Assembly (NCBI RefSeq): GCF_003002825.1
Contig: NZ_PVTE01000025.1
Coordinates: 1 to 64,000, forward strand
Reading direction: 5' to 3'
Source: Spirosoma oryzae
GTDB lineage: Bacteria; Bacteroidota; Bacteroidia; Cytophagales; Spirosomataceae
DNA length: 64,000 nt
Below the pieces are notes generated by a model. That model was not told the origin of the DNA. It saw nothing but the letters and a program-made list of their open reading frames with translations, and did not search any database. Of this stretch, positions 1 to 9,304 are shown piece after piece; within the stretch, counting starts at the first letter, position 1, and the number at the start of each line of letters is the position of its first letter. The position numbers and the translations under genes are program-made.

Positions 1-1020
1 ACCGTCACGCTGACGGGGCCTAACAACACCACCCTGTGTACGACCACAGCCAGCGCGTCAGGTACTTACTCGTGCAACGTGACCTTGCCGGCTGGCCCTG
101 CCAGCATCACGGCGGTCGCCAGCAACGCGGGCGGTACGTCTGTACCAGCCGTGAGCAGCTTTACGGTCGTTGGCCCGGCCAGCCTGACGGTGGCCCAGCC
201 CCAGCCGGGTCCGACCACGCAGCCCATCTCGGGCACGGCCACGCCGGGCAGCACGGTGACCATCACCGACCCCAACAATGCGACCCTGTGCACGACCACG
301 GCCAGCGCATCGGGCACCTTCTCGTGCAATGTGACGGTGAGTCCGGGGGTAACACCGGTGACGGTAACGGCCTGCACCAGTGGCGGTTGTGCCACCCAGT
401 CGGTGAGCGTGACGGCGGTCAGTCCACCGACGGTGGGTATCACCAGCCCGGCCAACAACGGCACGGCCACGACCAGTCCGACTGTCTCGGGCACGGCTAC
501 GCCCAACAGCACCGTCACGCTGACGGGGCCTAACAACACCACCCTGTGTACGACCACAGCCAGCGCGTCGGGTACTTACTCGTGCAACGTGACCTTGCCG
601 GCTGGCCCTGCCAGCATCACGGCGGTCGCCAGCAACGCGGGCGGTACGTCTGTACCAGCCGTGAGCAGCTTTACGGTCGTTGGGCCGGCCAGCCTGACGG
701 TGGCCCAGCCCCAGCCGGGTCCGACCACGCAGCCCATCTCGGGCACGGCCACGCCGGGCAGCACGGTGACCATCACCGACCCCAACAACGCCACCCTGTG
801 TACGACCACGGCCAGCGCATCGGGCACCTTCTCGTGCAATGTGACGGTAAGCCCAGGCGTAACACCGGTGACGGTGACGGCCTGCACCAGCGGAGGCTGC
901 GCCACCCAGTCGGTGAGCGTGACGGCGGTTAGTCCGCCGACGGTGGGCATCACCAGTCCGGCTAACAACGGCACGGCCACGACCTCGCCCACGGTATCGG
1001 GTACAGCCACGCCGGGTAGC
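1..1020 (+). repeat. 510-bp near-identical tandem DNA repeat inside the surface-protein gene
   Basis: The sequence beginning accgtcacgctgacggggcc at base 1 recurs at base 511 with only scattered differences, giving a unit of 510 bp (170 codons, two Ig-like modules). Highly similar units occur about 11 kb downstream in the same orientation, at roughly 11380-12200. Identity at the DNA level, not only the protein level, implies recent duplication or gene conversion. Confidence 0.85.
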
Positions 1021-2022
1021 GTGGTCACGCTGACAGGGCCTAACAACACGGTTCTGTGCTCAACGATGGCTACGGCGGCTGGTAACTACAACTGTTCGCT
1101 AACATTCTCGCCTGGTCCGAACAGCGTCACGGCTGTGGCTTGTAACGCGGGTGGCTGCTCGTCACCAGCAGTAACCAGCTTCACGGTAACGGGTTCAGTG
1201 CAACTGGCGGTACGCGTATTCCTTCAGGGGGCGCTGATCAACAGTACGACTACAGGCCGCATGCGGGATGATCTGCGATCGAAAGGGTTGATTCCAACCA
1301 TCGAGCCGTATAGTGCTATGAACTATACGCACATCGGTGGCGGGGGCGAATCGATCACCAGCCCATCGGTATTGTCCGTAACGGGAGCCAATGCCATTGT
1401 CGATTGGGTCGTTGTCGAGCTTCGCGATGCGAACACTCCGTCGACGGTCATTGCGACCCGGTCTGCCCTGGTGCAGTCAGACGGAGACGTCGTGGCTACG
1501 GATGGTGTGTCGCCGGTTACGTTTGGTAGTGGTGTCGTATCTGGCCCTTCGTATTACGTGGCTGTGCGCCATCGTAACCACCTGGGCGCAATGACGGCCT
1601 CCGCGCTATCGACCAGTGCTAATTCAACGATTGTCGTTGACTTCACCAGTACGTCGACGCCCGTCTACCAGTATCCGGTCGGTAACCCGCTTCGTACGTC
1701 GGCACCAATGGCAATGCAGAGCGGTGTACCTGCGCTATGGGCCGGTAATACATCAGGTGATAGCCGAGTGATTATGCAAGGACCTGGTAACGATCCCGAT
1801 CCAATTTTCTTCGATGTGATAAATGATCCGAACAACACCAGTGGATTCAGCAACTACGTGCGTAACAACGTGTATTCGCTGAGTGACGTTGACCTGAATG
1901 GTCGGGTGATTTTCCAGGGCCCCAACAACGAAGTCGATATTATCTTCTTCGAGGTGATGAGCCATCCGGATAATCAGGCGAACCAGTACGTCAACTTCAT
2001 TATCCGCCAGCAACTTCCCTAG
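1..2022 (+). CDS. Secreted Ig-like repeat protein with dockerin-like C-terminus (5' end outside window)
   Basis: The reading frame is open from the first base, so the N-terminus and signal peptide are missing. The visible part is about 390 residues of tandem beta-sandwich repeats rich in Gly, Thr, Ser and Val (SGTATPGSTVTI, SFTVVGPASLTVAQPQPG), like bacterial Ig-like surface modules. A C-terminal module of about 270 residues follows. It starts near VRVFLQGALINS, continues through NAIVDWVVVELRD and VRHRNHLGAM, and ends in two repeats of the form GNTSGDSRVIMQGPGNDPDP / DLNGRVIFQGPNNEVD, which resemble Asp/Asn-rich dockerin or calcium loops. The same C-terminal module ends the next gene. I infer a cell-surface or secreted adhesive protein. 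No classical T9SS C-terminal domain is visible. Confidence 0.85.
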   Translation, partial: TVTLTGPNNTTLCTTTASASGTYSCNVTLPAGPASITAVASNAGGTSVPAVSSFTVVGPASLTVAQPQPGPTTQPISGTATPGSTVTITDPNNATLCTTTASASGTFSCNVTVSPGVTPVTVTACTSGGCATQSVSVTAVSPPTVGITSPANNGTATTSPTVSGTATPNSTVTLTGPNNTTLCTTTASASGTYSCNVTLPAGPASITAVASNAGGTSVPAVSSFTVVGPASLTVAQPQPGPTTQPISGTATPGSTVTITDPNNATLCTTTASASGTFSCNVTVSPGVTPVTVTACTSGGCATQSVSVTAVSPPTVGITSPANNGTATTSPTVSGTATPGSVVTLTGPNNTVLCSTMATAAGNYNCSLTFSPGPNSVTAVACNAGGCSSPAVTSFTVTGSVQLAVRVFLQGALINSTTTGRMRDDLRSKGLIPTIEPYSAMNYTHIGGGGESITSPSVLSVTGANAIVDWVVVELRDANTPSTVIATRSALVQSDGDVVATDGVSPVTFGSGVVSGPSYYVAVRHRNHLGAMTASALSTSANSTIVVDFTSTSTPVYQYPVGNPLRTSAPMAMQSGVPALWAGNTSGDSRVIMQGPGNDPDPIFFDVINDPNNTSGFSNYVRNNVYSLSDVDLNGRVIFQGPNNEVDIIFFEVMSHPDNQANQYVNFIIRQQLP

Positions 2023-2027
2023 TCGGG

Positions 2028-2056
2028 GTGGCTCTCCGGCGATCCCGGAGAGCCAC
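2028..2056 (+). terminator. Stem-loop after the surface-protein gene
   Basis: A perfect 12-bp stem GTGGCTCTCCGG / CCGGAGAGCCAC with a 5-nt loop lies six bases after the stop codon. There is no long T tract, so it may act as an mRNA 3' stabiliser or a weak terminator. Confidence 0.6.
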
Positions 2057-2083
2057 TACTAATCTTGTATTCACATCGCTCCC

Positions 2084-5000
2084 ATGAAATATACTTATTT
2101 GTCTCATTTTGGCCGGATACTGCTTTGGATACTGCTGTGTCCATTGGCAGTGTCTGCTGCCACACCGGTCAGGTTTAAGATCGACCGGGACGCGACGGGC
2201 ACGTACCGGGTCTATATGAACTCGACGACAGCCTACACGGGGAATCCGGCTCGGGTTGCGTCAGCGCAGGTTACGATTCAGGTACCTACCGGAAGTTTCA
2301 CTGCTATTCCGCAGGGAACGGGTACGCCGACCATTACGGGAAACAATGGCATGGGATGGACAGCGTCGACCCGGGTGAACGCACCGTCTGAAAACCCTGG
2401 CGCTGACTATATTTCCTTTGGGTTTAGCCAGAGCGCTACGCCTACGCTGTTTAACATACCCGCCAATACGGATGTCCTGCTCTTCTCCTTTTCTGATAAT
2501 GGCATCTGTCCGGGCGTAATCAAACTTTGGTCGCCGAGGGACCCTTTTCAGGGTTTCTCGACCACAACGAATCCTGGTAATCAGATCACGATCCTGGGGA
2601 ACGGGGGGGACGCCTACGGTGGTAATCTGATTGATGCAACCAGTTGCGGTAGCCCCGATTTGATTAGCAGCGTGGGTCCCGTACCAGCACTGACAGCGGG
2701 TCAGACCTCAAGTCTGCCGGTGAGTTTGAGCAACGTAGGCACAGCTGCGGCACCTGGTCCAATTGGCTTTGCCACGACGCTGCCTACGGGGGTGAGTGCG
2801 CCCGCTACCTTCACCAGCAATGGCTTCGGTTGTACGACCACGGGTCAGAGCGTCAGTTGTAGCAGCCCCAGTTCACTGCCAGCTGGCGGCAACACTGCGT
2901 TTGCCATTCCCATCACGCCAGCCGCGTCGACGGTAGGCACCACGCCTGTTTTCTCGGGTACGGCCACGGGTACGTCGCCCGAGAGCAACACGGCTAACAA
3001 CGCAGCTACACCGGTTGCTGCAAGTGCCCCCGTTCAGGCGGCCGGAGCCGGTTGTACAGCCCTGGATTGTAATACCGGTGTCCGTTACGGTCTGAAACTG
3101 GCGGCTGATGGGATCACCTATACGGTCTACATGAAGTCGGCTACGGCATATAGCGGTAGTCAGGCCCGTATCGCTACGGCGCAGGTGACAGTCAACTTCC
3201 CTGCTAGCACGCAGATCACCAACCTGCAAAACTTACAGACTGGTATGAGCTGGGTGATGAACGCACAGGTTAACACGCCGACGGAAGCCCCCAGTCGGGA
3301 ATACATGTCCTTTGGCTACAGTCAAAGCGCCAGTCCCAGCCTATTCACGATTGCGTCGAACGCGGAGATACCGTTGTTTAGCTTCCAGCGGGTTGGTGCT
3401 TGTTCCGGCGACGTCCAGTTATGGAATACAACCGATCCATTCCAGGGACAATCAACGTCGACGAACCCCGGTAACCAGATGACTATCCTGGGCAATGGGG
3501 TAAGTAACGCGTGGATGTGTAACTACACATGCCCGGTTGTATGTCCGGCCCCCGTGCTCAGTCTGGTGAAGCAGGCTCCAGCCAGCATTACCCAGAATAC
3601 ACCGTTTGATTACAACTTTACCGTAACCAACAGCGGTAATCTGGCTACCAGTGGTGCCATTACGGTGACAGACGTACTGCCTGCCGGTTTGCAATTCGTA
3701 TCAGGTAGCGGGAACGGCTGGACCTGTTCGGCATTGGGACAGACCGTTAGTTGTACGACGTCGAATCCAATTGCCATCAGTGCCAGCAGCAGTTTTATCA
3801 TGACGGTGAATCCCACGCAGCTGGGCACTATCTCGAACAATGCTACGGTAACGGGCGGAGGCTCTACGACGGTTACGCCGTCGCAGCCCTGCGCTATTTG
3901 TCCACCCGGTTCGACCACATCGACCGTTGGTGCGCAGCCTTCGGATCTGTCGATTTCAATTACTCAGCCCGGTGCGCTGGTCGCTGGACAGGCGAACGCG
4001 CTAACGATTCCGTTGACAAATCTGGGACCAGGTGTCGCATCGGGTCCACAAACGATTACGCTGACAATGCCAGCGGGCGTAAGTGCTCCGGCGACATTCA
4101 CGTCGGCAGGCGGTTGGGGTTGTTCGACGGCTGGTCAACAGGTCGTGTGTAGCAATCCGGCCAGCCTGAGTGCTAACCAAACCCTGCCGCTGGTGGTGCC
4201 TGTTATACCGTCTAGTACGCTCATCGGTAATACGCTGGTGTTCAGTGTGACGGCCGCAGCATCCAGCACGGAAACCAATCTGGCCAACAACACCACGACG
4301 ATCACTACGTCGGCACCCGTGGTTGGCAGCGATCTGGCGATAGCGTTTGGTCAGTTGCCTACGCTGATTCCCGGTCAGGCGGGTTATCTGCCGATTACAA
4401 TCACCAATGTAGGACAGGCCACCGCGCCCACTACCCTGACGGTAGCGGTAACCTTGCCTGCTGGCTTTTCGCTCAGTGCTGGCTCGTTGCCAGCGGGTTG
4501 GTCGTTACTCAGCAGCACGGCTGGCGCGAACGGCACTACTGTCGTTTCGTTGCAGTATACAGGCAGCACAGGATTGACCTCTGGCAGCAGTTTGTCCGCC
4601 AACCTGCCGGTAACGATTGCCGCCGGTACGTCGGGTACGGCTAATTTTGTAGCTACACTGACGCCAGTTGCATCGGAAAGCAACACGGCTAATAATACGG
4701 CCACGACGTCGGCTACGTTGGGATCGCCTGATTTGCAGGTTACCCTCAGTGGCCCCGTACCCGCACTGGTTGTTGGGCAGCCTTCTACCGTGACTGTAAC
4801 CGTTCAAAACGTAGGGAATGCCGTCGCCAATGGGCCGATAACGGTTAAAACCAATATTCCGGCCGGGTATTCGATCAATCAGTCGACAATTCCGGCCGGT
4901 TGGTCTGTCCAGTCAGCGACTACAAACAGTGATGGTAGTACCACACTTGCGCTGGTTAGCAATGCAGCTAGCCTGACACCGACGCAAAGCGTTAGCTTCG

Positions 5001-8000
5001 AACTGGGAATTACACCCGGTACCAGCGTAGCAAACGTCACCGGAACGCTGTCGACAACGGCTGTTTCTGTCAATGGTGAAACCAATCTGCCCAACAACGT
5101 AGCCAGTGTTACGGTGACACCGATTGCTCCGCGTATCGTCACGAACCTGACGCTGCCTGCGCAGTTTACGGCGGGTCAGCCTACCAGCGCAACCATCGCG
5201 TTTAGTAACGCAGGTACGGCGGGCTACACGGGTCCGGTAACGGCGCAGATGACAATACCCAGTGGTGTCACGGCTGGAGCGCTGCCAACGGGCTGGTCGT
5301 ACGCCGGACAGGTTGTGAACAGTAACGGGACAACGACCTATACGATTACCAATCCAAACGTCAGTCTACCGATCGGGGGTAGTACAACTGTCCTGGTACC
5401 GTTGACCGCGCCAACTAGTCTGGTGGGTCAGCAGCTTCCTGTAACGGTAGTGACGGCACCGAATCCGTCGATGCCATCCAATACGACGAGTACGACGCAG
5501 AGTAGTCCGGTAGTCGCGCAGCCGGCACCAAACGTGATTGTATCCATCGGTGTACCGAATCCAGGGCTGTCGGTCGGGCAGGTGTCGACCATACCCATTA
5601 GCTTCACGAACATTGGTAGTGGTAACGCCAATGGACCCATCAGCACGACAATTAGCTTGCCTGCCGGCGTATCCGTACTGGCTGGACAACTGCCTGCCGG
5701 CTGGGTCATCAGTGGTACCATGCCAGGACCGAACGGTAGTACGATCTACACGTTGACGAATCCGACAACGTCAATTCCGGCCAGTGGTGGGCAACTGCTA
5801 CTTAACCTGCCGGTAACGGTTAGTCAGGCAGCGGCTGGCTCGAACAATCCGACGACTGCCACTATTCAGCCGACTGGCCAAACTACGCCAGGTACGACGA
5901 CGACCAATGTGGTGGTAACGGCACCGAACGTAATACTCACGGTAGGGCCGCCGACGCCGTCGCTCGTTGTCGGGCAGACATCTGTGATCCCGGTCACAAT
6001 TCAGAACACCGGGAACGGATCGGCTTACGGTCCGCTGACGGCGCAGGTGACACTACCCGCCGGAGTTACGTTTAATCAGTCGCAACTCAATTTGCCAGCC
6101 GGCTGGACGCTGGTTAGCAATACGCCTGGTCCAAACGGAACGACCAACCTGGTCTTCAGCAATCAGAATTCAACTGGGTTTGCGCCTGGTAGTTCGACGG
6201 CGCTGAATATTCCGGTTACACCGACCGGACCGACCGCCGGAACGACGGTTCCATTCAGCGGCACGATCGCACCCGTTCAGGGACAGACGACTGGTTCCAG
6301 CCAAACCAGCTACGGAACCGTACAACAAGCTCCGGCAGCTGACCTGACAATTAGTGGTGGACAGCCCCAGCCGAATCTGGTCGTTGGTCAAACATCGACG
6401 TTGCCCATCACTATTCAGAACGTAGGTAATGCAGCGTCGACGGCTCCGCTCTCCTTCTCGATGAGTTTGCCAGCGGGGGCAACGATCAACACGGCGCAGT
6501 TGCCGGTAGGTTGGAGTATCCAGTCGCAGTCGACGCAGTTGAATGGGTCAACGGTCGTGACGCTGGTCAATACAAGCCAGAGTCTGGCGGCTGGTCAAAG
6601 TACAACGGTAAATGTGCCTGTAACGCCTGCTGCCAACCTGACCGGTGCTACCCTGACCATCGGGCTGTATGTAAACCCAACCACGGGTGAAACGAATCTG
6701 AGCAACAACGCGGCTACCGTAACGACCACTGTACCCGTACAGGTGGCCCCCGCACCGGACCTGGCTGTAACGGTTCCGAATCAGTCATTTACGCTGATAG
6801 CCGGGCAAGTGTCTTCGGTCGCGTTCAACGTAGCGAATATTGGGAATGCAACGGCAACTGGTCCGCTTACGCTTCAGTTCACGATGCCGATCGGGTTCAG
6901 CACGCAGCCTGCGACGTTCTCGACGGGGGGCTGGGGTTGTTCAACCACGGGCAATGTGGTGTCCTGTACAAACACGACCGGTCTGGCAGTGGGCGCGTCG
7001 ACGGCGCTGTCGATTCCTGTCCTACCAACGGGTACGACTGCCGGGATGACCAATCCTTCATTCGCCATCAACGTGACTCCGGCAACGGGCGAAACGGTAC
7101 TGCCTAACAACGTCGGTGCGATCAACTACCAGGGTACGGTGCAGGGTGCCGATCTGGCAATTGGCTTCCCTAATCAGTCGTTTACGCTGACAGCTGGTCA
7201 GACGGCCAACGTGCTTGTGCAGGTGACCAATACCAGCCTGCTGGCACCGGCAACCGGTCCGCTTTCAGCAACGTTTACCATGCCGGTGAACTTCTCGATA
7301 GCCGCCAGTACGTTTATGACGAATGGCTGGACCTGCTCGCTGAGTGGTACTACGGTGGGCTGTACAACGCCTAATGGGTTAGCGCCGGGGGCGTCTACGA
7401 CGCTGACAATGCCGGTGGTACCGCTGGCTGCTGCCGCCGGATCATCGAATCTGATCTTCGGCGCTGCTGTTGCGCCTGTGGCGGGTGAAACCAACCTGGC
7501 TAACAACGTCGCCAATCTAACGTATGCTGGTAGTGTATTGCCAGGTGGTGTTGTACTGGCTGTCAAAGCACTGTTGCAGGGAGCCTACGAATTGTCTACG
7601 GGCTTGATGCAGGATAAACTGCGTCAACAGAGTCTCGTTCCCTTAACGCAACCGTATGGTACGGTTGCTGGCGGTAATGCTGTCTATACCTTTATCGGTA
7701 GTGGCTTGGAGACGACGACGGCCAGTGTGTTGGCCATAACTGGTGCCAACGCCATTGTGGATTGGGTAATGGTTGAACTACGCAGCGCAACCAATTCGCA
7801 AACGGTGGTAGCGACGAAGCCCGCGCTGATTCAGCGGGATGGCGACGTCGTCAGCTCGACGGATGGTGTATCGCCCGTTCAATTCGCTAACCTGACCAGC
7901 GGCTCGTACTACGTAACAGTTCGCCATCGGAATCACCTGGGTGCTATGTCGGCACAGGCAATTACGCTGACCCCTAACCCGACCACCGTGGATATGACGA

Positions 8001-8353
8001 ACATCGCCAACGTCTACAAAAAGCCTGGCTACGGTAATTACCCAGAGTATGTTCAGAATGGCAAGGCCATGTTGTGGGCAGGTAATACCGATGGCGATGC
8101 ACAGGTGATCTTCCAGGGGCCGAACACGGATGTCGATCCGATCTTCTACCGTGTCATGAGTGCGACCGGGAATACGGGCTACATCGCCAACTATATCACG
8201 ACCGGCTACGACGTAACGGACGTGAACATGGACGGTACGACGATTTTCCAGGGGCCTAACAACGAAGTTGACGTAATCTTCTTCAACGTTGTGGGGCATC
8301 CGGAAAATACCGGCCTGCTGGCTAACTACATTATTCAGCAACAATTGCCGTAG
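2084..8353 (+). CDS. 2089-aa secreted CARDB/DUF11-type repeat protein with dockerin-like C-terminus
   Basis: It starts with a clear signal peptide (residues 1-25, hydrophobic core ILLWILLCPLAVSAA). Two copies of a roughly 165-residue N-terminal module follow (about 26-190 and 325-490; markers YRVYMNSTTAYTGNPAR, DYISFGFSQSA, GNQITILGNG). The same module opens the genes at 8424, 9305 and 12886. The middle is about ten CARDB/DUF11-like repeats marked by ITNVGxAxAxGP and ETNxxNNxA. The last 260 residues repeat the C-terminal module of the preceding gene, including GNTDGDAQVIFQGP and DVNMDGTTIFQGP. It is probably exported and surface-exposed; the function is unknown. The DUF11-type linker and long size fit an extended stalk or adhesin. 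Confidence 0.85.
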   Translation: MKYTYLSHFGRILLWILLCPLAVSAATPVRFKIDRDATGTYRVYMNSTTAYTGNPARVASAQVTIQVPTGSFTAIPQGTGTPTITGNNGMGWTASTRVNAPSENPGADYISFGFSQSATPTLFNIPANTDVLLFSFSDNGICPGVIKLWSPRDPFQGFSTTTNPGNQITILGNGGDAYGGNLIDATSCGSPDLISSVGPVPALTAGQTSSLPVSLSNVGTAAAPGPIGFATTLPTGVSAPATFTSNGFGCTTTGQSVSCSSPSSLPAGGNTAFAIPITPAASTVGTTPVFSGTATGTSPESNTANNAATPVAASAPVQAAGAGCTALDCNTGVRYGLKLAADGITYTVYMKSATAYSGSQARIATAQVTVNFPASTQITNLQNLQTGMSWVMNAQVNTPTEAPSREYMSFGYSQSASPSLFTIASNAEIPLFSFQRVGACSGDVQLWNTTDPFQGQSTSTNPGNQMTILGNGVSNAWMCNYTCPVVCPAPVLSLVKQAPASITQNTPFDYNFTVTNSGNLATSGAITVTDVLPAGLQFVSGSGNGWTCSALGQTVSCTTSNPIAISASSSFIMTVNPTQLGTISNNATVTGGGSTTVTPSQPCAICPPGSTTSTVGAQPSDLSISITQPGALVAGQANALTIPLTNLGPGVASGPQTITLTMPAGVSAPATFTSAGGWGCSTAGQQVVCSNPASLSANQTLPLVVPVIPSSTLIGNTLVFSVTAAASSTETNLANNTTTITTSAPVVGSDLAIAFGQLPTLIPGQAGYLPITITNVGQATAPTTLTVAVTLPAGFSLSAGSLPAGWSLLSSTAGANGTTVVSLQYTGSTGLTSGSSLSANLPVTIAAGTSGTANFVATLTPVASESNTANNTATTSATLGSPDLQVTLSGPVPALVVGQPSTVTVTVQNVGNAVANGPITVKTNIPAGYSINQSTIPAGWSVQSATTNSDGSTTLALVSNAASLTPTQSVSFELGITPGTSVANVTGTLSTTAVSVNGETNLPNNVASVTVTPIAPRIVTNLTLPAQFTAGQPTSATIAFSNAGTAGYTGPVTAQMTIPSGVTAGALPTGWSYAGQVVNSNGTTTYTITNPNVSLPIGGSTTVLVPLTAPTSLVGQQLPVTVVTAPNPSMPSNTTSTTQSSPVVAQPAPNVIVSIGVPNPGLSVGQVSTIPISFTNIGSGNANGPISTTISLPAGVSVLAGQLPAGWVISGTMPGPNGSTIYTLTNPTTSIPASGGQLLLNLPVTVSQAAAGSNNPTTATIQPTGQTTPGTTTTNVVVTAPNVILTVGPPTPSLVVGQTSVIPVTIQNTGNGSAYGPLTAQVTLPAGVTFNQSQLNLPAGWTLVSNTPGPNGTTNLVFSNQNSTGFAPGSSTALNIPVTPTGPTAGTTVPFSGTIAPVQGQTTGSSQTSYGTVQQAPAADLTISGGQPQPNLVVGQTSTLPITIQNVGNAASTAPLSFSMSLPAGATINTAQLPVGWSIQSQSTQLNGSTVVTLVNTSQSLAAGQSTTVNVPVTPAANLTGATLTIGLYVNPTTGETNLSNNAATVTTTVPVQVAPAPDLAVTVPNQSFTLIAGQVSSVAFNVANIGNATATGPLTLQFTMPIGFSTQPATFSTGGWGCSTTGNVVSCTNTTGLAVGASTALSIPVLPTGTTAGMTNPSFAINVTPATGETVLPNNVGAINYQGTVQGADLAIGFPNQSFTLTAGQTANVLVQVTNTSLLAPATGPLSATFTMPVNFSIAASTFMTNGWTCSLSGTTVGCTTPNGLAPGASTTLTMPVVPLAAAAGSSNLIFGAAVAPVAGETNLANNVANLTYAGSVLPGGVVLAVKALLQGAYELSTGLMQDKLRQQSLVPLTQPYGTVAGGNAVYTFIGSGLETTTASVLAITGANAIVDWVMVELRSATNSQTVVATKPALIQRDGDVVSSTDGVSPVQFANLTSGSYYVTVRHRNHLGAMSAQAITLTPNPTTVDMTNIANVYKKPGYGNYPEYVQNGKAMLWAGNTDGDAQVIFQGPNTDVDPIFYRVMSATGNTGYIANYITTGYDVTDVNMDGTTIFQGPNNEVDVIFFNVVGHPENTGLLANYIIQQQLP

Positions 8354-8357
8354 CGCT

Positions 8358-8393
8358 ATGGGGGTTGGTTATCGGCCGATGACCAACCCCCAT
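8358..8393 (+). terminator. Stem-loop after the 2089-aa gene
   Basis: ATGGGGGTTGGT pairs with ACCAACCCCCAT (12 bp) around a 12-nt loop, starting four bases after the stop codon. It has no T tract. It matches the placement of the hairpin after the previous gene. Confidence 0.6.
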
Positions 8394-8423
8394 TCCTAAC
8401 CAACCAAAATAAACTAGATCATC

Positions 8424-9248
8424 ATGAAAAAGGTATTTCTCGGACGGCTCGTACTCGGGCTTGCAATAGCCAATACGTATTTCACAGCCCAGGCGCAGGT
8501 AAAGTTCAAACTAACCCGTGCCGATGAGGAAACATACATTGTCAGTATGGTTCCTCAGCAGACCGTTGCCGACCGTGGGTCAATCACGGGTACCATGCAG
8601 GTCAGCATGAAAATTAGAGCCGCTGAGGGCTTTGAACTGGGTGCTATCACGTCTCTTCAACCAGATGTAGCCTGGGATAAAGGAACATTGATAAAAAGCC
8701 CGGATGGTGCTCGGGACTACGATTATTTGTCTGTGGCACTACAGACGATGGCAACCCGGGGGCTTGCTTATGAGAAAGGAAAAGAAGTGCCCCTGTTCTC
8801 GTTCCGCAACGTTGGGCAACCCATATCGTCCATTCAGTTGCTTGACAACAGTACGGACCCGCTGCTCAAAGCGGCAACGAACCGCTTCAACGTACAAAAT
8901 CACATCAGCGTGTTGGGGTACGGTCAGAAAAATGCCTACGTCGGCAATCTGGCCGATGAAAACCCCGGTAGTCAGAAAGTAGGGCTGCGGCAGATTTACC
9001 CGAACCCGGCAAAGGATCGTGCTACGGTTACCTGGGTCAATTATCTCGATGGCTTCGAGGGGCAGGTTACACTATTGATTGCCGATGCCACCGGGAAAGT
9101 AGTAAGTCAGGAAACAGCGTACATGCGGAGTGGTTCCAGCGCGAAGGAGATTACTGTCGAACAGCTTCCTGTAGGGCACTATATGGTCTACCTGGAGCGG
9201 GGCGGAGTTCGGCTGGGCGTAGGCCAGAAAATGCTGATAGCCCGGTAA
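8424..9248 (+). CDS. T9SS type A sorting-signal protein sharing the family N-terminal module
   Basis: 274 aa. A signal peptide (MKKVFLGRLVLGLAIANTYF...AQAQ) precedes a divergent copy of the module found in the neighbouring giants (VKFKLTRADEETYIVSM, DYLSVALQT, NHISVLGYGQKNAYVGN). From about residue 190 there is a classical type IX secretion C-terminal domain: LRQIYPNPAKDRATVTW, then VTLLIADATGKVV, and a final LPVGHYMVYLERGG strand pair. The family knowledge is that this domain directs outer-membrane export and attachment. The small size suggests a companion or anchor for the larger repeat proteins. Confidence 0.85.
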   Translation: MKKVFLGRLVLGLAIANTYFTAQAQVKFKLTRADEETYIVSMVPQQTVADRGSITGTMQVSMKIRAAEGFELGAITSLQPDVAWDKGTLIKSPDGARDYDYLSVALQTMATRGLAYEKGKEVPLFSFRNVGQPISSIQLLDNSTDPLLKAATNRFNVQNHISVLGYGQKNAYVGNLADENPGSQKVGLRQIYPNPAKDRATVTWVNYLDGFEGQVTLLIADATGKVVSQETAYMRSGSSAKEITVEQLPVGHYMVYLERGGVRLGVGQKMLIAR

Positions 9249-9304
9249 GTGCTATATGATCCGGCAAGCTAACGCACAAATTCTACGATAACTACGGGGC
9301 TATT

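Noticed and set aside
66..1049. Long open frames antisense and out of frame to the Ig-like repeats
   Set aside because: They mirror the repetitive Thr/Val/Gly-rich coding sequence and lack independent protein-like features.
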